DNA of 38,258 bases from a virus, in IMG/VR virus record IMGVR_UViG_3300030333_004777, positions 1 through 38,258 of that record. One strand, written 5' to 3'. The translations under genes were made by a program, and so were the position numbers. Positions 5,511 through 17,100 of the stretch are shown piece by piece. Under the pieces are notes generated by a model that saw only the letters and a list, made by a program, of their open reading frames with translations, had not been told where the DNA came from and did not search any database. The number at the start of each line of letters is the position of its first letter. Within the stretch, counting starts at the first letter, position 1.

Positions 5511-8500
5511 TATGCCACAGCAATAGCACGGAAGTCAAGTAACTTAGGTGCTGCTGCTTGGTTTGTTGATGAGAAGACAACTTTCACTTGGAATCCTGTA
5601 AATGGTGGTAAACCATTTTTTGTAAACTCATAGTCTACAAACTGGTTATCTAAACTAGGAACCACATTTCTATCAGGTTTACCATTATTATTCTTTTCAG
5701 AAATAACGAATCCAGCAGAATCTAAGTTTTCAAAACCAGGCATCAATTCAAATACTTTATCTAAGGAATCAGTATCTGCTCTGAATAATCTATACAACAC
5801 TCTGATATCTGAAGCTGGTGGTCTGAACGCACCGAAGATTACTTTGATTGATGTAGCAGGGTTCTCCAACATGACTACTTTAGTTTGATACAATTGATCA
5901 TGAGGATCATCAAGTTGATTTGATCTACTACTTGTTGCATAGTTATCAATAGGTTTATTGATTCTATTTGTTGACACATTGATAGAACTTTTGAATGCAT
6001 CAATCACAGGTGAGACATTTTCATTGTCAGTACCCAAATTCAAATCAACAGTCAAAGATTTTTCACCTGGCCTTGTTGTCATTTGAACTGACTCATTTAC
6101 TTTAGATGCAACCATGCGAAGGTCAGGGAATTTAGTTTCATTTACAAGTGAAATACCCTCATAAGATTTATCACCGAATGATACCTCACTACCACTTACA
6201 CTTGTTGCACCTGAAGTTCTAATTCTTGCATCGATAACTGTGCCTTTAGGTACACTATGTGCTATTGCAGGTGTAAGTGTGTCGAACAATACGTTAGTGG
6301 TGCCCTTACCTTTTGTACCACCACCAGGTTTATCCTTAGAGAATAATGTAGAACCAGTGATCTTCACATGATATGAGTCAAGAGTAACTTTATCCTCAAT
6401 AGAAGAAGATACATTTATCAATGAGTGCTGTGTGTTTATTTTTCTAAGTGATACACCAGACAATTCATATTTCTGTACAGGTGTTCCTATAGGATAAGTT
6501 CTTGCAAACGTATTATCATTTCCTCTGGTTATAGTACCACTCAACTGGTTAGTACCAACAGATGTATATTGTATGATTTCATCACCTAGCAATGCGAAAC
6601 CAGGATTGCTGGCTGTTACTTGTGCTCCCTCAAAGAAATTGAATCCAGTGCTACTTGCAACACTAACCACACTCGTGTCACTAACTCCATAAGCAACGGT
6701 AGTTTTTGTTGGGACAGTATCACCAGTGATGCCAAGTATCTTGACCGTATTATTTGCAGCGTGGTTTCCATGATTAGGATGTGAGACTTTGAAATGAAGT
6801 CCATCATACTGATCAGTATTTGTTGTAACTGTGGATGGTATGATACCTGCCACTGTCACACCATAACCTAAGGAAGCATCGTGATATTGTATTGGATTTG
6901 TTGTGTCAAATGTGCCCTTACTATTGGTAAGAAGAAGTGAATTTACACCAGTTGTTACACCAACAGTGAGTAATAGATTCTGACCTAATCCTCTAGTGCC
7001 AAGAGAAGCACTCAAAGTATCACCTACTTGATACCCTGTTCCAGTGCTACCATCTATAACTGTGACTCCAGTGATAACACCACTAGACACAGTGACGACA
7101 CCTACAGCTCCAGATCCAGTCCCTGTAAGACTTACAAAACTAACAGATGGATATGTTGCGTCTTCGTAATTTACACCACCATTTGTGATACTGAGTGTGT
7201 TGGCTGTTTGACCAAGATGTCCAAGTTTTGCTGCCACAATACCTGATGCTCCCGTATTGGCATCTTGTTTTATCTGTGTTCCAAGATCTATAATACCATC
7301 ACCAATAGCAGATCCAAGACCAACAGTCACACGCTTTGCAAATGTTTCTATTGGATTTTCAGGAAGATTATTTCTACTACTAAATGTGTCTAGTTGTGGA
7401 TTATAGAATCTGAGTGTTCCTGAGTCCAATGTAAACTTCGCCTTTCTTGCAACATACTTCATATCCTCCAACTGAGATGGAGTCCATGTTCCAGCTGTCT
7501 GTCCTTTGAATAGAGATCCAAGTGAAGGCTGTTTTGTTACTATAACCTGTCCCAGCTGTGTATTATCTGCAGTGGAAATTTCTGTCTCACCAACTTGACA
7601 TATCCACTGATTATATTCAGATGTAGCAGTAACAATAACAAATGCATACTCACCTCTTGGTAAGTATATTGGTGATTTGAATGTAAATGTGGTAGGTACA
7701 GTAGCATCTGATGATATATTGACCTGATCAGGATTCAATATTACTTGTCCATTTTTGACAATATTTCTTGATGGATATCCATTGACCACATTTACAACTC
7801 TTACGTCTATTGGTATAGTCTCAGATTTAGTTGCAAAGAAGAAGTCCACTGATGTCATGAAGATACCAGGATTTTCTTCAACTTGGAAAGTCTGTGCTAA
7901 TGGGTCATCATCCTCTTCAATCCAGTTTTGAATAATAGTTCTATTGATATTAGTAATATTCTGAGTAATATTTGTAATATTGAAAACAAGAGGATTTGGT
8001 ATAACTGGAGGTGCTGGCTCTGTTCTCTCAAGGGTAGTGTTTGTTATCAGTGTTCCCTCTGAGAAGTGGTCTGCTGCAGCTCTTGAGAAGTTTAGACCAG
8101 TAAATGAGTCCTGTGGTCTCAAACTAGAAAGCAATGCAGTGTTTGTACCATTCTCGAATCTATTTGGTGGTATGTAATAAGAACCAAGAACTGCCCCCAT
8201 ATCGTCAGTTACAAGTCTTAGTTGATTGATTTCTGCTTCAGCACCACTTGTCTCACCAACTAATCTCATACCCACACGAGCAAAACCAAAGAAATTACCA
8301 TCCGATTTTTGATTCAACGACTGTATGTCTATGTTCAAGACAGTAGTTGTTTCTGAGTATGCTGATGATAAACCTACGTTCGCTGAGTATGGATTATTGA
8401 TATATGTGACTGTAGGATTATTGAAAGGTCCGTCTTTGTGATTAGGTGCTGCTAATCTGAATCTAAGTTCTACACCCTGACTCGCATTTTGATTTGTTAT

Positions 8501-11500
8501 TAAGATTCCACTAACTGATTCACCAACTTGGAAAGCACCTTGTATAGGTGTAACCTCTAGTAGTTTTGGTATAGTGCGGATATTATTTTCAATCATATCC
8601 TCACCAGCAAATGTATTGAAGTGATTTGTACCTGGCTTCAAACGTGTACCAGTGAAAGCAATGTTCTGCTCTCTCATATCAGGTATCGCTTCTTCATTGA
8701 TTATAATATCATTTGAGAATCCAATACCATCATCTTCTACTTCAAATACTCTTTCTGTGAAAATATCTGATTCAGGATTGAGAGTTAGATTACCAGACCA
8801 ACTTCTTTCCATATATGGGTTGATATTTTCTACTCTTGTAGCAAAAGGTTGTTCTCTATCTAATACCTCTTCGTAATTTAATGTGACAAGATCACCTGTC
8901 TTTTTGATATTGGGTGAACCTAAGTCTGTGGCAAATCTGGGATCGACTGTAAGATCTGGAGTGCCATTAGTCCCCACAACAGCAGCAGAACCAATAAGCA
9001 GATCCACACTATCTGAATGTTTTCTTGCTGTGAGGTTTCCTTCATTGATATCATACTTGAGAGTTGGAACTGACTTGTCGGCAACAAGGAAGTTTTGGAA
9101 TGGATCTACCACAAAACCATTCTTGAACCTATCAAGACCTGTGGTGGGATCTGTAATGACAAGACTTTCAGTTTTATTTTCTAATAATGATAATGCTGTT
9201 ACCTCTTCTATAGTTCTTATTCTAGTATCAAGAGTCCCTATATCTTTCATCGTGTAACGTTTATTAGCACGGAAGTCTAATGTCACCTCACGTTTTGCGT
9301 TGTAAACGTATGGTTTATAGGTTATCTTTGCTAATTCAAATGACTCTGATATACCTTCTGGTTCAACAGGGTCAACAGCAGGTGTTCCTTGCTTTACAGT
9401 AAACGTGGAGTCTCTATTGAGGAACAACCTATCTATTCTACCAAGGTAGTGATTGTAATCAAACGTTATGTTCTCATCAGTAACAAGAACCGCAGGTGAC
9501 TGACCACCTCCACTAAAATCTCTTGAATCAAATTCAAATGGTGATCTGGTGCCAGAATATGAAGCTACTCTTGGTCTCAGATCAATAACATCTGTATTCC
9601 TTATATTATCAAAAGCAGGTACACCATCATAATTATTTTTTGTGTAACTGTTGGCTGTAAGAATGTCACCAGAATCTTCTGAGTTTATAATGTAATGATC
9701 AAAGAAGACTGTAAGTCTACCTTGTGGTTCAGGGAACCCTTGTTTACGGACTAATCTACCGTAATCATAATACTCGGCTCTCTGTCCTGTATCAAGAGTA
9801 AAGTTACCTCTAATATTAGGATCACCTGTTGCTACACTAGACAATATTGCTCTTACACCACTTTCTTCAAATCTTACTTCTTCATTTTCAATGAATCCAG
9901 TAGGATTTTGGAAAATAACATCAACTTTAGTTGTACCATTTCTCGATAGAACTTGTGCTGCTGCACCAGAACTTTGACCTATTCCAATCTCACCAACAAT
10001 AACGTCTGTATTATTACCATTAGGTCCGTTGAATGAACCTAGTGTAAGGAAAGGTACAATCGCATCACCTGTGCTAGACGATTCAAATACCGCTACTATG
10101 TTTACAACATCAGGAACATCTAAAGATATCTCTCTGTCTTGTACTCTCTTACCAAATACAGCACTTGGTGTAAGACCATCAGCAAGACCAGTGGTTATAC
10201 CTGAGTTAGTTCTATTTGATCCAGTGATAATCTTTTTAGCTTCTCTTATAAGTGTCTTCTGTTTTGACTTTACTTTCGATTTTTGTTGTGTGCTATGCAC
10301 AACTACATTTGATTGACTTGCTGTCAAACCTGATAATGTGACACCCTTACCACTACCTGTTATTAGGAATTGATCTGATGTAAGATCTTCTACGGTTCCA
10401 TCAGAATACACAACAGTATACCTTTCTTCATCAAATGGTGCATATACAAGTTCTGTGCCAGTCAATGATGGTAAGTCTAATTGACCGTCGCCATCGGTGC
10501 TCTGACCTGTGTTCTCTACTCTTATTTGAAGAAGCGAATCTGTAAGGTCTAAAGATTCTATGTTTTTGTTTGCTAACTCAGAATATAAGAAACCACTTGT
10601 AGAGTCTCTCAACTTACCTGCTACAATCTTGAGGTCACTCACTGTTGTAGTAGAACTAGGTAGTGCCTTATGACATACACCTGAAACTGTATTAGGTGCT
10701 GCCACAACAGTTACATTATTATTGAGAGAACTTACAGCACTCACCACGTTGAATGTGATGTCAGTTACTCCACCACGTTTATATGCAATAACATCTCCAA
10801 CCTTGAAGTTTGTCACCCAACCTGGTGTGCCACTTGTCACTACTCCACCACTGGTGATACTAAAAGATCTACCTGTAAGATCTTTCTTTGTTTCTAGAAC
10901 TACGTCAGCAGCGAATGTTCTACTTGCTGCTGTAGATCTAACTGATTTGACATCACTAAGGTCAAAATCACTAATTGATTGAATTACTCTACCATTGGTT
11001 TCACCATTGATAATTATTTGTTCGTCTAATATAAATTTACCTGATACTTGACTCAATTGTACAGTAGTACTATTAGATACTGCAGAGCGTAAGAAACCTC
11101 TGGCACCACTACTTTTACCTTCAATAACAGCAGGTAGTGCTATGGTGTGTGCTTGGTTGATTGTAAGTTCTGTATCTGTTTGGATATCAAATAAGAATAT
11201 CTCAAACACACTGCTATTTCCCGTATAACCTGCATTCTGCAACTTGTAGTCATATACTCTTGCCCTCCCTATTGAATTACCTGCAGCGTTTGATTTAGTG
11301 CTGCCTAATCTTGCACTTCGTAGATCAAGATAATCTGATGTAGCTGCTGAAAGATTGATTCTTGCCGAACTTAGAACATTATTCAATCTAAGTCTATTAC
11401 CTGCTTGGAATGGTACAGCAGATTGCTCAACCAATCTTGTTGTTCTTGGTTTTTCTACATCAAGAAATGTTGATCCCACAGATCTAGTTTCATATCCTCT

Positions 11501-12580
11501 TACGTACGCTTTACCAGGACCTACTCTAATGTTTAGTAAGTCTTTACTGGGCACATTACCCTGATTAGTTTTTCCTTCTGGAAAGAATGTGCCAAAAACA
11601 CTATGTCTATCATTCAAACATTCTTTTGCTTCTAAGTCAAACTTATCAACATAATAATCACCACTCTCGTCATATGTCCTTCTTGCAAATTCTTTTGCTA
11701 ATTCACCATACAGTGTTTGCTCAATAATTTTTTTTGTAGCACCTGTTTCAAGTCTCTGCAACTCAATGAAATTCTCATCTTGGAAATCATCTACCTCTTT
11801 CTTAGTAAGTGATAAACTAATCTTGAGCCTATCAGCACCAGGAGCAGTGTAATTGGAGAATCCAGCAGCATTATCGTATAAACTATTATCATCAACAGCA
11901 GTGATAATCTCCTCTTTAACATTGAATCCAACTCTATATGATGGTACGTTTGTATATTGATCGAGAATAATTGTTTCAGGTAGCACTTCTATAAAGGCAC
12001 CCCTAGCAAAGAATACACCTCTTGTGATAGAAAATGAAGATCCAATCGCATTAGCGTTTGAATTTATTGCAGATGCAAAATCAGATCCATTTGATATGGT
12101 TGTGGTGCCATATGTGAAATCTGCTAATGTTATAAGTGTCTCTCCATCTAAGAATTGCTCTGACAAATAATCGTCAGAACTCTTTTCATACTTTACAAAT
12201 AATGTCGTATTATTTGTGACAGAGTTGGTTGATGATAATACCTTTACAACTTTTGCTGTGATACCAGAAGTTTTACCTTTTATACTAAGTCCAACTAACT
12301 TGTCATAATACAATTCTACAGGAACACCAAAAAATGTAGATTCTATTTTGACAGATGTGTATTGGTTATCATATCTGAACACACCAGGAATCACCATAGA
12401 TCCCTCTTTGAAGATGTGTTTACCAAACTTCTCTACCTGACCCTGCAGTATAGATTGTAGTGTGGTTAGTTCTCTTGCTTGTATTGGACTGCCAGGTTTG
12501 AATAGAACTCTATTAAAGTTCTTTGATGAATCAAAATCATCAAAATATGGACTGACGTTTAGGTTGGTGTTCTGTGGCAT
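5510..12580 (-). CDS. Giant virion structural protein, DUF4815-type
   Basis: A protein of 2356 residues. The N-terminal segment (NVSPYFDDFD, then NRVLFKPGSPIQARELTTLQ and ILQGQVEKFGKHIF) is the hallmark of the DUF4815 domain found in large virion proteins of T4-like cyanophages. The rest is a long series of beta-rich repeats. It includes GxGY-type modules at about residues 1780-1850 that resemble modules in the neighbouring wedge proteins. Asn-rich FNITNITQNITNI near residues 1535-1550 may form a trimeric linker. No enzyme motif was seen. It begins 4 bases after gp8 and is followed without a gap by a small gene (TAATG). By position it may take the place of T4 gp9/gp10 in linking wedge to fibres (inference). 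Confidence 0.8.
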   Translation of the reverse strand: MPQNTNLNVSPYFDDFDSSKNFNRVLFKPGSPIQARELTTLQSILQGQVEKFGKHIFKEGSMVIPGVFRYDNQYTSVKIESTFFGVPVELYYDKLVGLSIKGKTSGITAKVVKVLSSTNSVTNNTTLFVKYEKSSDDYLSEQFLDGETLITLADFTYGTTTISNGSDFASAINSNANAIGSSFSITRGVFFARGAFIEVLPETIILDQYTNVPSYRVGFNVKEEIITAVDDNSLYDNAAGFSNYTAPGADRLKISLSLTKKEVDDFQDENFIELQRLETGATKKIIEQTLYGELAKEFARRTYDESGDYYVDKFDLEAKECLNDRHSVFGTFFPEGKTNQGNVPSKDLLNIRVGPGKAYVRGYETRSVGSTFLDVEKPRTTRLVEQSAVPFQAGNRLRLNNVLSSARINLSAATSDYLDLRSARLGSTKSNAAGNSIGRARVYDYKLQNAGYTGNSSVFEIFLFDIQTDTELTINQAHTIALPAVIEGKSSGARGFLRSAVSNSTTVQLSQVSGKFILDEQIIINGETNGRVIQSISDFDLSDVKSVRSTAASRTFAADVVLETKKDLTGRSFSITSGGVVTSGTPGWVTNFKVGDVIAYKRGGVTDITFNVVSAVSSLNNNVTVVAAPNTVSGVCHKALPSSTTTVSDLKIVAGKLRDSTSGFLYSELANKNIESLDLTDSLLQIRVENTGQSTDGDGQLDLPSLTGTELVYAPFDEERYTVVYSDGTVEDLTSDQFLITGSGKGVTLSGLTASQSNVVVHSTQQKSKVKSKQKTLIREAKKIITGSNRTNSGITTGLADGLTPSAVFGKRVQDREISLDVPDVVNIVAVFESSSTGDAIVPFLTLGSFNGPNGNNTDVIVGEIGIGQSSGAAAQVLSRNGTTKVDVIFQNPTGFIENEEVRFEESGVRAILSSVATGDPNIRGNFTLDTGQRAEYYDYGRLVRKQGFPEPQGRLTVFFDHYIINSEDSGDILTANSYTKNNYDGVPAFDNIRNTDVIDLRPRVASYSGTRSPFEFDSRDFSGGGQSPAVLVTDENITFDYNHYLGRIDRLFLNRDSTFTVKQGTPAVDPVEPEGISESFELAKITYKPYVYNAKREVTLDFRANKRYTMKDIGTLDTRIRTIEEVTALSLLENKTESLVITDPTTGLDRFKNGFVVDPFQNFLVADKSVPTLKYDINEGNLTARKHSDSVDLLIGSAAVVGTNGTPDLTVDPRFATDLGSPNIKKTGDLVTLNYEEVLDREQPFATRVENINPYMERSWSGNLTLNPESDIFTERVFEVEDDGIGFSNDIIINEEAIPDMREQNIAFTGTRLKPGTNHFNTFAGEDMIENNIRTIPKLLEVTPIQGAFQVGESVSGILITNQNASQGVELRFRLAAPNHKDGPFNNPTVTYINNPYSANVGLSSAYSETTTVLNIDIQSLNQKSDGNFFGFARVGMRLVGETSGAEAEINQLRLVTDDMGAVLGSYYIPPNRFENGTNTALLSSLRPQDSFTGLNFSRAAADHFSEGTLITNTTLERTEPAPPVIPNPLVFNITNITQNITNINRTIIQNWIEEDDDPLAQTFQVEENPGIFMTSVDFFFATKSETIPIDVRVVNVVNGYPSRNIVKNGQVILNPDQVNISSDATVPTTFTFKSPIYLPRGEYAFVIVTATSEYNQWICQVGETEISTADNTQLGQVIVTKQPSLGSLFKGQTAGTWTPSQLEDMKYVARKAKFTLDSGTLRFYNPQLDTFSSRNNLPENPIETFAKRVTVGLGSAIGDGIIDLGTQIKQDANTGASGIVAAKLGHLGQTANTLSITNGGVNYEDATYPSVSFVSLTGTGSGAVGVVTVSSGVITGVTVIDGSTGTGYQVGDTLSASLGTRGLGQNLLLTVGVTTGVNSLLLTNSKGTFDTTNPIQYHDASLGYGVTVAGIIPSTVTTNTDQYDGLHFKVSHPNHGNHAANNTVKILGITGDTVPTKTTVAYGVSDTSVVSVASSTGFNFFEGAQVTASNPGFALLGDEIIQYTSVGTNQLSGTITRGNDNTFARTYPIGTPVQKYELSGVSLRKINTQHSLINVSSSIEDKVTLDSYHVKITGSTLFSKDKPGGGTKGKGTTNVLFDTLTPAIAHSVPKGTVIDARIRTSGATSVSGSEVSFGDKSYEGISLVNETKFPDLRMVASKVNESVQMTTRPGEKSLTVDLNLGTDNENVSPVIDAFKSSINVSTNRINKPIDNYATSSRSNQLDDPHDQLYQTKVVMLENPATSIKVIFGAFRPPASDIRVLYRLFRADTDSLDKVFELMPGFENLDSAGFVISEKNNNGKPDRNVVPSLDNQFVDYEFTKNGLPPFTGFQVKVVFSSTNQAAAPKLLDFRAIAVA

Positions 12581-12584
12581 CGAA

Positions 12585-14123
12585 TCAGAATTCTAAAATA
12601 ATTTTGATATCTTCACGTTGGTTTGTTGCTCTAGTTACTTCAGGTCTTTGGTCAACGTAGATTATATTACCAGAGTATTTTTTGATCTCTGGGTTTGCTA
12701 ATCCACTATTATATGTTTGTCCAAAGTAGTATGTTCTTGAGTTTACTGTAGTTGAAACTCCCGTGAAACCTGTGTCAATAGACAAGGTTTCTGTTCCTCC
12801 AGTAGTGGTAACAATAATGTTAGTATCGCCTCCACTTGCAGGGTTAGCAGTGAATCTATTTAGTTTGTATCCGTAGGTAGGTTTATTGCCTGAGGTGTCA
12901 TTTGTAGCAAGAGATCTGTCTTGCCAATACTGTAATGATTTCGTGACTGGATCATATCCTATGATCTGACCCACAGCAGTAGAACCAACTCCAACTGTCT
13001 GTGTAACCTGACCATCTATAGCAACTGACATACTGGTTGTCGCTGCACCTGCCAATCTCAATCCATAAACACCCGATGCAGATGAAGCAGTAAGTAAATT
13101 TGTACTGCCAAACTGTAATGGGTTTTCTATGATACCTATTCTTGCAAACTGGTTACCAGTAGGAAAATCAGGGTTTGTAACATCACTATTCTCAATACGT
13201 GAGTATACAAGAACTTTGTTAGCACCTAGTTCTCTGTATATGTCGGCACCGTGACCACCTGGTGGTGGGACGATGACGGAGAATGAAGCACCACTACCAG
13301 TAACTACGTCATCTAAATCAAGAGTTCCAAAAGAATAACCACTACCACCATTTGTCACTTGAACAGCAGATGGTTTACCGTTGATGAATGTGACAGATGC
13401 CAGACCATCAGATCCATCTCCTCTTATAGGAACAGCGTTCTTTGTACCATTGAATTGATATGTCGCATCCGTGACATCTTCAATCACAATAGTTTCTATC
13501 TTACCATCTACAGCAGCATTTCTCACATCTGCTACGTCTGTGTTTGTTGCCCAGTTTTGTGGAACTGGTATAAACTCAGCACTGTCAAATTTTATAATAT
13601 CACTCGGTTTTATAGTATAAAGATACTTCCAAACATAACCATCACTTTCTAATCTAGGTTGTAGATCAGTGTGCACTGGTTCTTCAAGAGATATAACACC
13701 ACCACCACTGTTTGCTGGAGCTGCTCCGTTGTATATACATTCATAAACTCTAAAATCTGAGTTCATTACATAGAAGTTTGCTTTGTATAAACTAGATGAG
13801 TTTGTCTGTGGACTCAACTTGTCTATACTATAGTCTGGACGATACATTTCGTATATCGTACCACTTGTCCATGTAATCTTTTTGATTACCCTCAACACGT
13901 CGGATGAGGTGATTTTTTTGGCAGATATTAGAGAATCGTATACATTGTCATGCTCGTCAAAATTATCAATAGGTGATGGAGTGGCAGTGTTCCAATCCGA
14001 TGCTACAGAAGTAGCATTTGGTAGACCTATGAAGACATAATAACTGTTGTCAGTCGTCGAAATTCCACTAACGAAATTCGTCGCATTCAAAACTCTTATC
14101 TGATCAGTGATGATCGCTGGCAT
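12585..14123 (-). CDS. gp8: Baseplate wedge protein gp8
   Basis: A protein of 512 residues. The N-terminus (MPAIITDQIRVLNATNFV, then YYVFIGLPN and SPIDNFDEHDNVYDSLISAKKI) and the block YVMNSDFRVYECIYNG through ESDGYVWKYLYTIKPSDIIKFDS are characteristic of gp8 in T4-like cyanophages. gp8 is a wedge subunit that joins gp7, gp10, gp6 and gp53 in T4. T4 gp8 is 334 residues; the extra length here is in the C-terminal half and includes a GGSGYSFG-type beta module. The gene is preceded by a CATAAATA late promoter motif and followed after 4 bases by the DUF4815 gene. Confidence 0.85.
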   Translation of the reverse strand: MPAIITDQIRVLNATNFVSGISTTDNSYYVFIGLPNATSVASDWNTATPSPIDNFDEHDNVYDSLISAKKITSSDVLRVIKKITWTSGTIYEMYRPDYSIDKLSPQTNSSSLYKANFYVMNSDFRVYECIYNGAAPANSGGGVISLEEPVHTDLQPRLESDGYVWKYLYTIKPSDIIKFDSAEFIPVPQNWATNTDVADVRNAAVDGKIETIVIEDVTDATYQFNGTKNAVPIRGDGSDGLASVTFINGKPSAVQVTNGGSGYSFGTLDLDDVVTGSGASFSVIVPPPGGHGADIYRELGANKVLVYSRIENSDVTNPDFPTGNQFARIGIIENPLQFGSTNLLTASSASGVYGLRLAGAATTSMSVAIDGQVTQTVGVGSTAVGQIIGYDPVTKSLQYWQDRSLATNDTSGNKPTYGYKLNRFTANPASGGDTNIIVTTTGGTETLSIDTGFTGVSTTVNSRTYYFGQTYNSGLANPEIKKYSGNIIYVDQRPEVTRATNQREDIKIILEF

Positions 14124-14153
14124 TATTTTGAAACTAAATTAGTTCGTAATTGT

Positions 14154-14161
14154 TATTTATG
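14154..14161 (-). promoter_or_regulatory. T4-type late promoter motif CATAAATA
   Basis: The octamer matches NATAAATA and overlaps the stop codon of the gene ending at 14157. It lies about 30 bases before the gp8 ATG. The leader also holds a perfect AT-rich dyad (14132-14144, AACTAA-A-TTAGTT), too weak to be a terminator. Confidence 0.55.
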
Positions 14162-17100
14162 TGTAATCCAGTGACAATTTCGTTGTCCTTTGGATTTGAG
14201 GAGCAGTTGATAATCCTGTAAGACCATTCATGGGGTTCACAGTGAACGCCATACCTACAGCTCCTGTTGTAAATTTGGCGTAAGAATATGCACCATAGTA
14301 GTTACCTACACCTGAACTTAGTCCAGTTACGTTCACTCCATGACCTGATGCAATCTCAGTAAATACTCTGATAGTTGAACCTGCACCTACTCTTGCTATG
14401 TTGCTTACTTGGAATACTCCATCAACAGCAATTGTGGTCATACCAACTATTGTTGAACCCTTGAGTGACATTGCGGTCACACCTGATCCAATGTTTGATC
14501 TACTTACAAGGAAGAAATCACCTGTACCTATACCAGTCTCAGTGAATCCACCAAAATCATTATCTCTCAACACCGAGTTTGAAGGTATAGAAAATTCAAA
14601 TTGAAGACCTGTGGCAGTAGATCCAACACCAACAATAACACCTTGATCACCTTCCATAGTCACACCCTCAATTGACTTGTAAGGGTAATCAAATCCAGTA
14701 GAACCAAATGCAGTATTATCTTTATCAGTGTCTAAAACTTTGATAGCAAATTCTGATACGTTTGGATCTTCTGTCTTTGTAAAACCAATAATACCAGATT
14801 GTCCATACATGACAGTAGATGTAGTTCCTACTCCAGAGATAATTCTGGTCGCAGGTTGTACTCTACCCACATATAGACCTCTTGCCTTACTTACTTTTAC
14901 ACCATCAACAAATTTATCATCCTCTTGTTTTCTCCACGTCACAGGTCTAAGGGGTGTTTTAGCGTCTGTGATGCCTTGTCCCTTGTAGATTGTAGTTTGA
15001 AGTGTATCTCTTGATACAACCTCTCTGATAGTCCTAGGGTCTTGTTTGAGTATAGATCTATCTTTTGAAGGACTACCAATAGTTACAATGTCACCCTTCA
15101 ATATAGTTTCTACTGCCTCTGTAGTAATAACGTCAGCATCAGTGCCTCTATAGAATAATACTTGTAATGATGACCCTGTAGGAGGTGCCTCTGTAAACTT
15201 GATCTGTGAACCGCCATCAAATTGATATGCTTTACCAGGTTTTTGTAGAACATCATTGATAAAAATCAATAACACGTCATCTAAACTAATTGGACTACCT
15301 GCTGTTTTTTCAATACTTATAGGTTCTCCATTCTCTTTCAATGTAAACTGAGTTTTACTACTATTGAATTCGTTAGAGAAATTATCTAACACTTGGAATT
15401 TACCAAGACTCCATCCTGAGAATTTATCGTCACTTATTGATGTTACAGTAAATGTAGCAGGTTGGAAATTAGTTCCAGCACTGAAGTTTGTAGGTATCCC
15501 TGCAATTGTAAGCACCTCACCCACTGTAAATCCATATCCAGTATTTGTGATGTTAGGTTCTGATATACTATCAGCAATACTTACTTTGATTGATACGGAT
15601 GCACCAATACCTGTGCTACCACTTATTAGTTTGATGTCATCATAAGCATATGGAGAATCGAATTCTAATAAAGGCACATCGGTATATGTGTAACCTACAC
15701 CTGGTGTCCCATCCATAAAGACTTTCTTTATTCTTCCATCTTGCACAGAGAATGTACCTGCAGCAGCAGTTGTGGGATTACCACCTATGACTCTTACCTT
15801 GAATTGTGTTCCCTCTGACCTATATCCACCACCAGTAAATCCCATAGCGACAGTTATAGTACCAAAACCTGATACTACTGCAGTTCCAAAACCAGTTTGC
15901 AACTGCTGGTATCCAAACCCTTGAGTATTACCGAGTCCAGATATAATACCTTTTCTAGGTAATCTATTTGCATTGACATCTGATGTGCTGTAAGTCTCTG
16001 TCTGACCTGCTATATCATTACCAGTGAATGTTATTGAGGTAGCACCACCAACTTCATTGTAATTATAATCAATACCAGGTTTCTGGAATACGTTGTTGAT
16101 AAGTATGACACCAAAGTCAGTATTGATACCAGTGATATTTGATCCATTGCTTGTCAAAGTAAATGTTTTACCCACACCAGTAAAACCACCAGAGATGTCA
16201 TCGAGTATGGCATTACCTGAGTAATCAGACCTTATAAATGCTCTACCTTGAAACTCACTACCATCAACAACATCAGCAACAAGAAGATTATGTGTGCCAA
16301 TACCAGCAGATGTAAGAGTTATCCCGACACCTGTCAATGCACTTGGCTTGTCTTTTGCAAATGAGAAATCATTATTACCGTTTTTGATTATGAAGTAATC
16401 ATTATTACCGACAAGAGGTGAGGGTGGTGTTCTTGATCTAAGTTTTACTTGTGTACCAGTGCTGAATACTTCAGTCAATGCTGTAAATCTACTTGCAGAT
16501 ACATTGACCGCAGTGGATTGAATTCCTATCGTTTGCCTTGTGCCACCAAATGGTGTGTCAGCAAAATGTATTTTATTCCTTCTTATATTATAATCTCCTC
16601 TGACCAAATTCACTGGGTCATTTACCAGATGTGGTTCCTCCTGTGTGCCCATCCATGCACGATCCACAAGCACGTTGTCTGGCATGGTGCCGAACCCTAT
16701 AACTTGTATTCGCATGATCTCATTACCCATCTTGATGAGATCATAGTTCTTAAATTTATTGACATCTTGGAATCTTGCCTCACGATTGAACATCGTGCTT
16801 ACTAATGGAGTTGATACATTAGTATTCTCTAGAAGAGGTGATTGAATTACGTTGTCAATAGTGACTATACACTTTGTATCTACTTTTTGTGATGTAAAAC
16901 TCTGTGTTGTACCGACACCAACAGTTGTGAGTCCTATTGGTTGATTAGAATGAGCTAATGATTTGCTTGCAGCAAGTTTAAAAGTGTTCTCGCTTGTTTT
17001 TATGACAAAGACTGACAAGGGAAGAGTGGTAGCAGCACCTACGCCAGGACTATTATGATCTATCCCTATTGGTGTACCGTCAAATGCTTCGTATGATAAT

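Noticed and set aside
8883-9257. Plus-strand open frame of 124 codons
   Set aside because: Antisense within the DUF4815 gene, no motif or start signal.
14132-14144. Perfect dyad AACTAA-A-TTAGTT before gp8
   Set aside because: All-AT-like weak stem with no T tract; not a terminator and no operator known to match.
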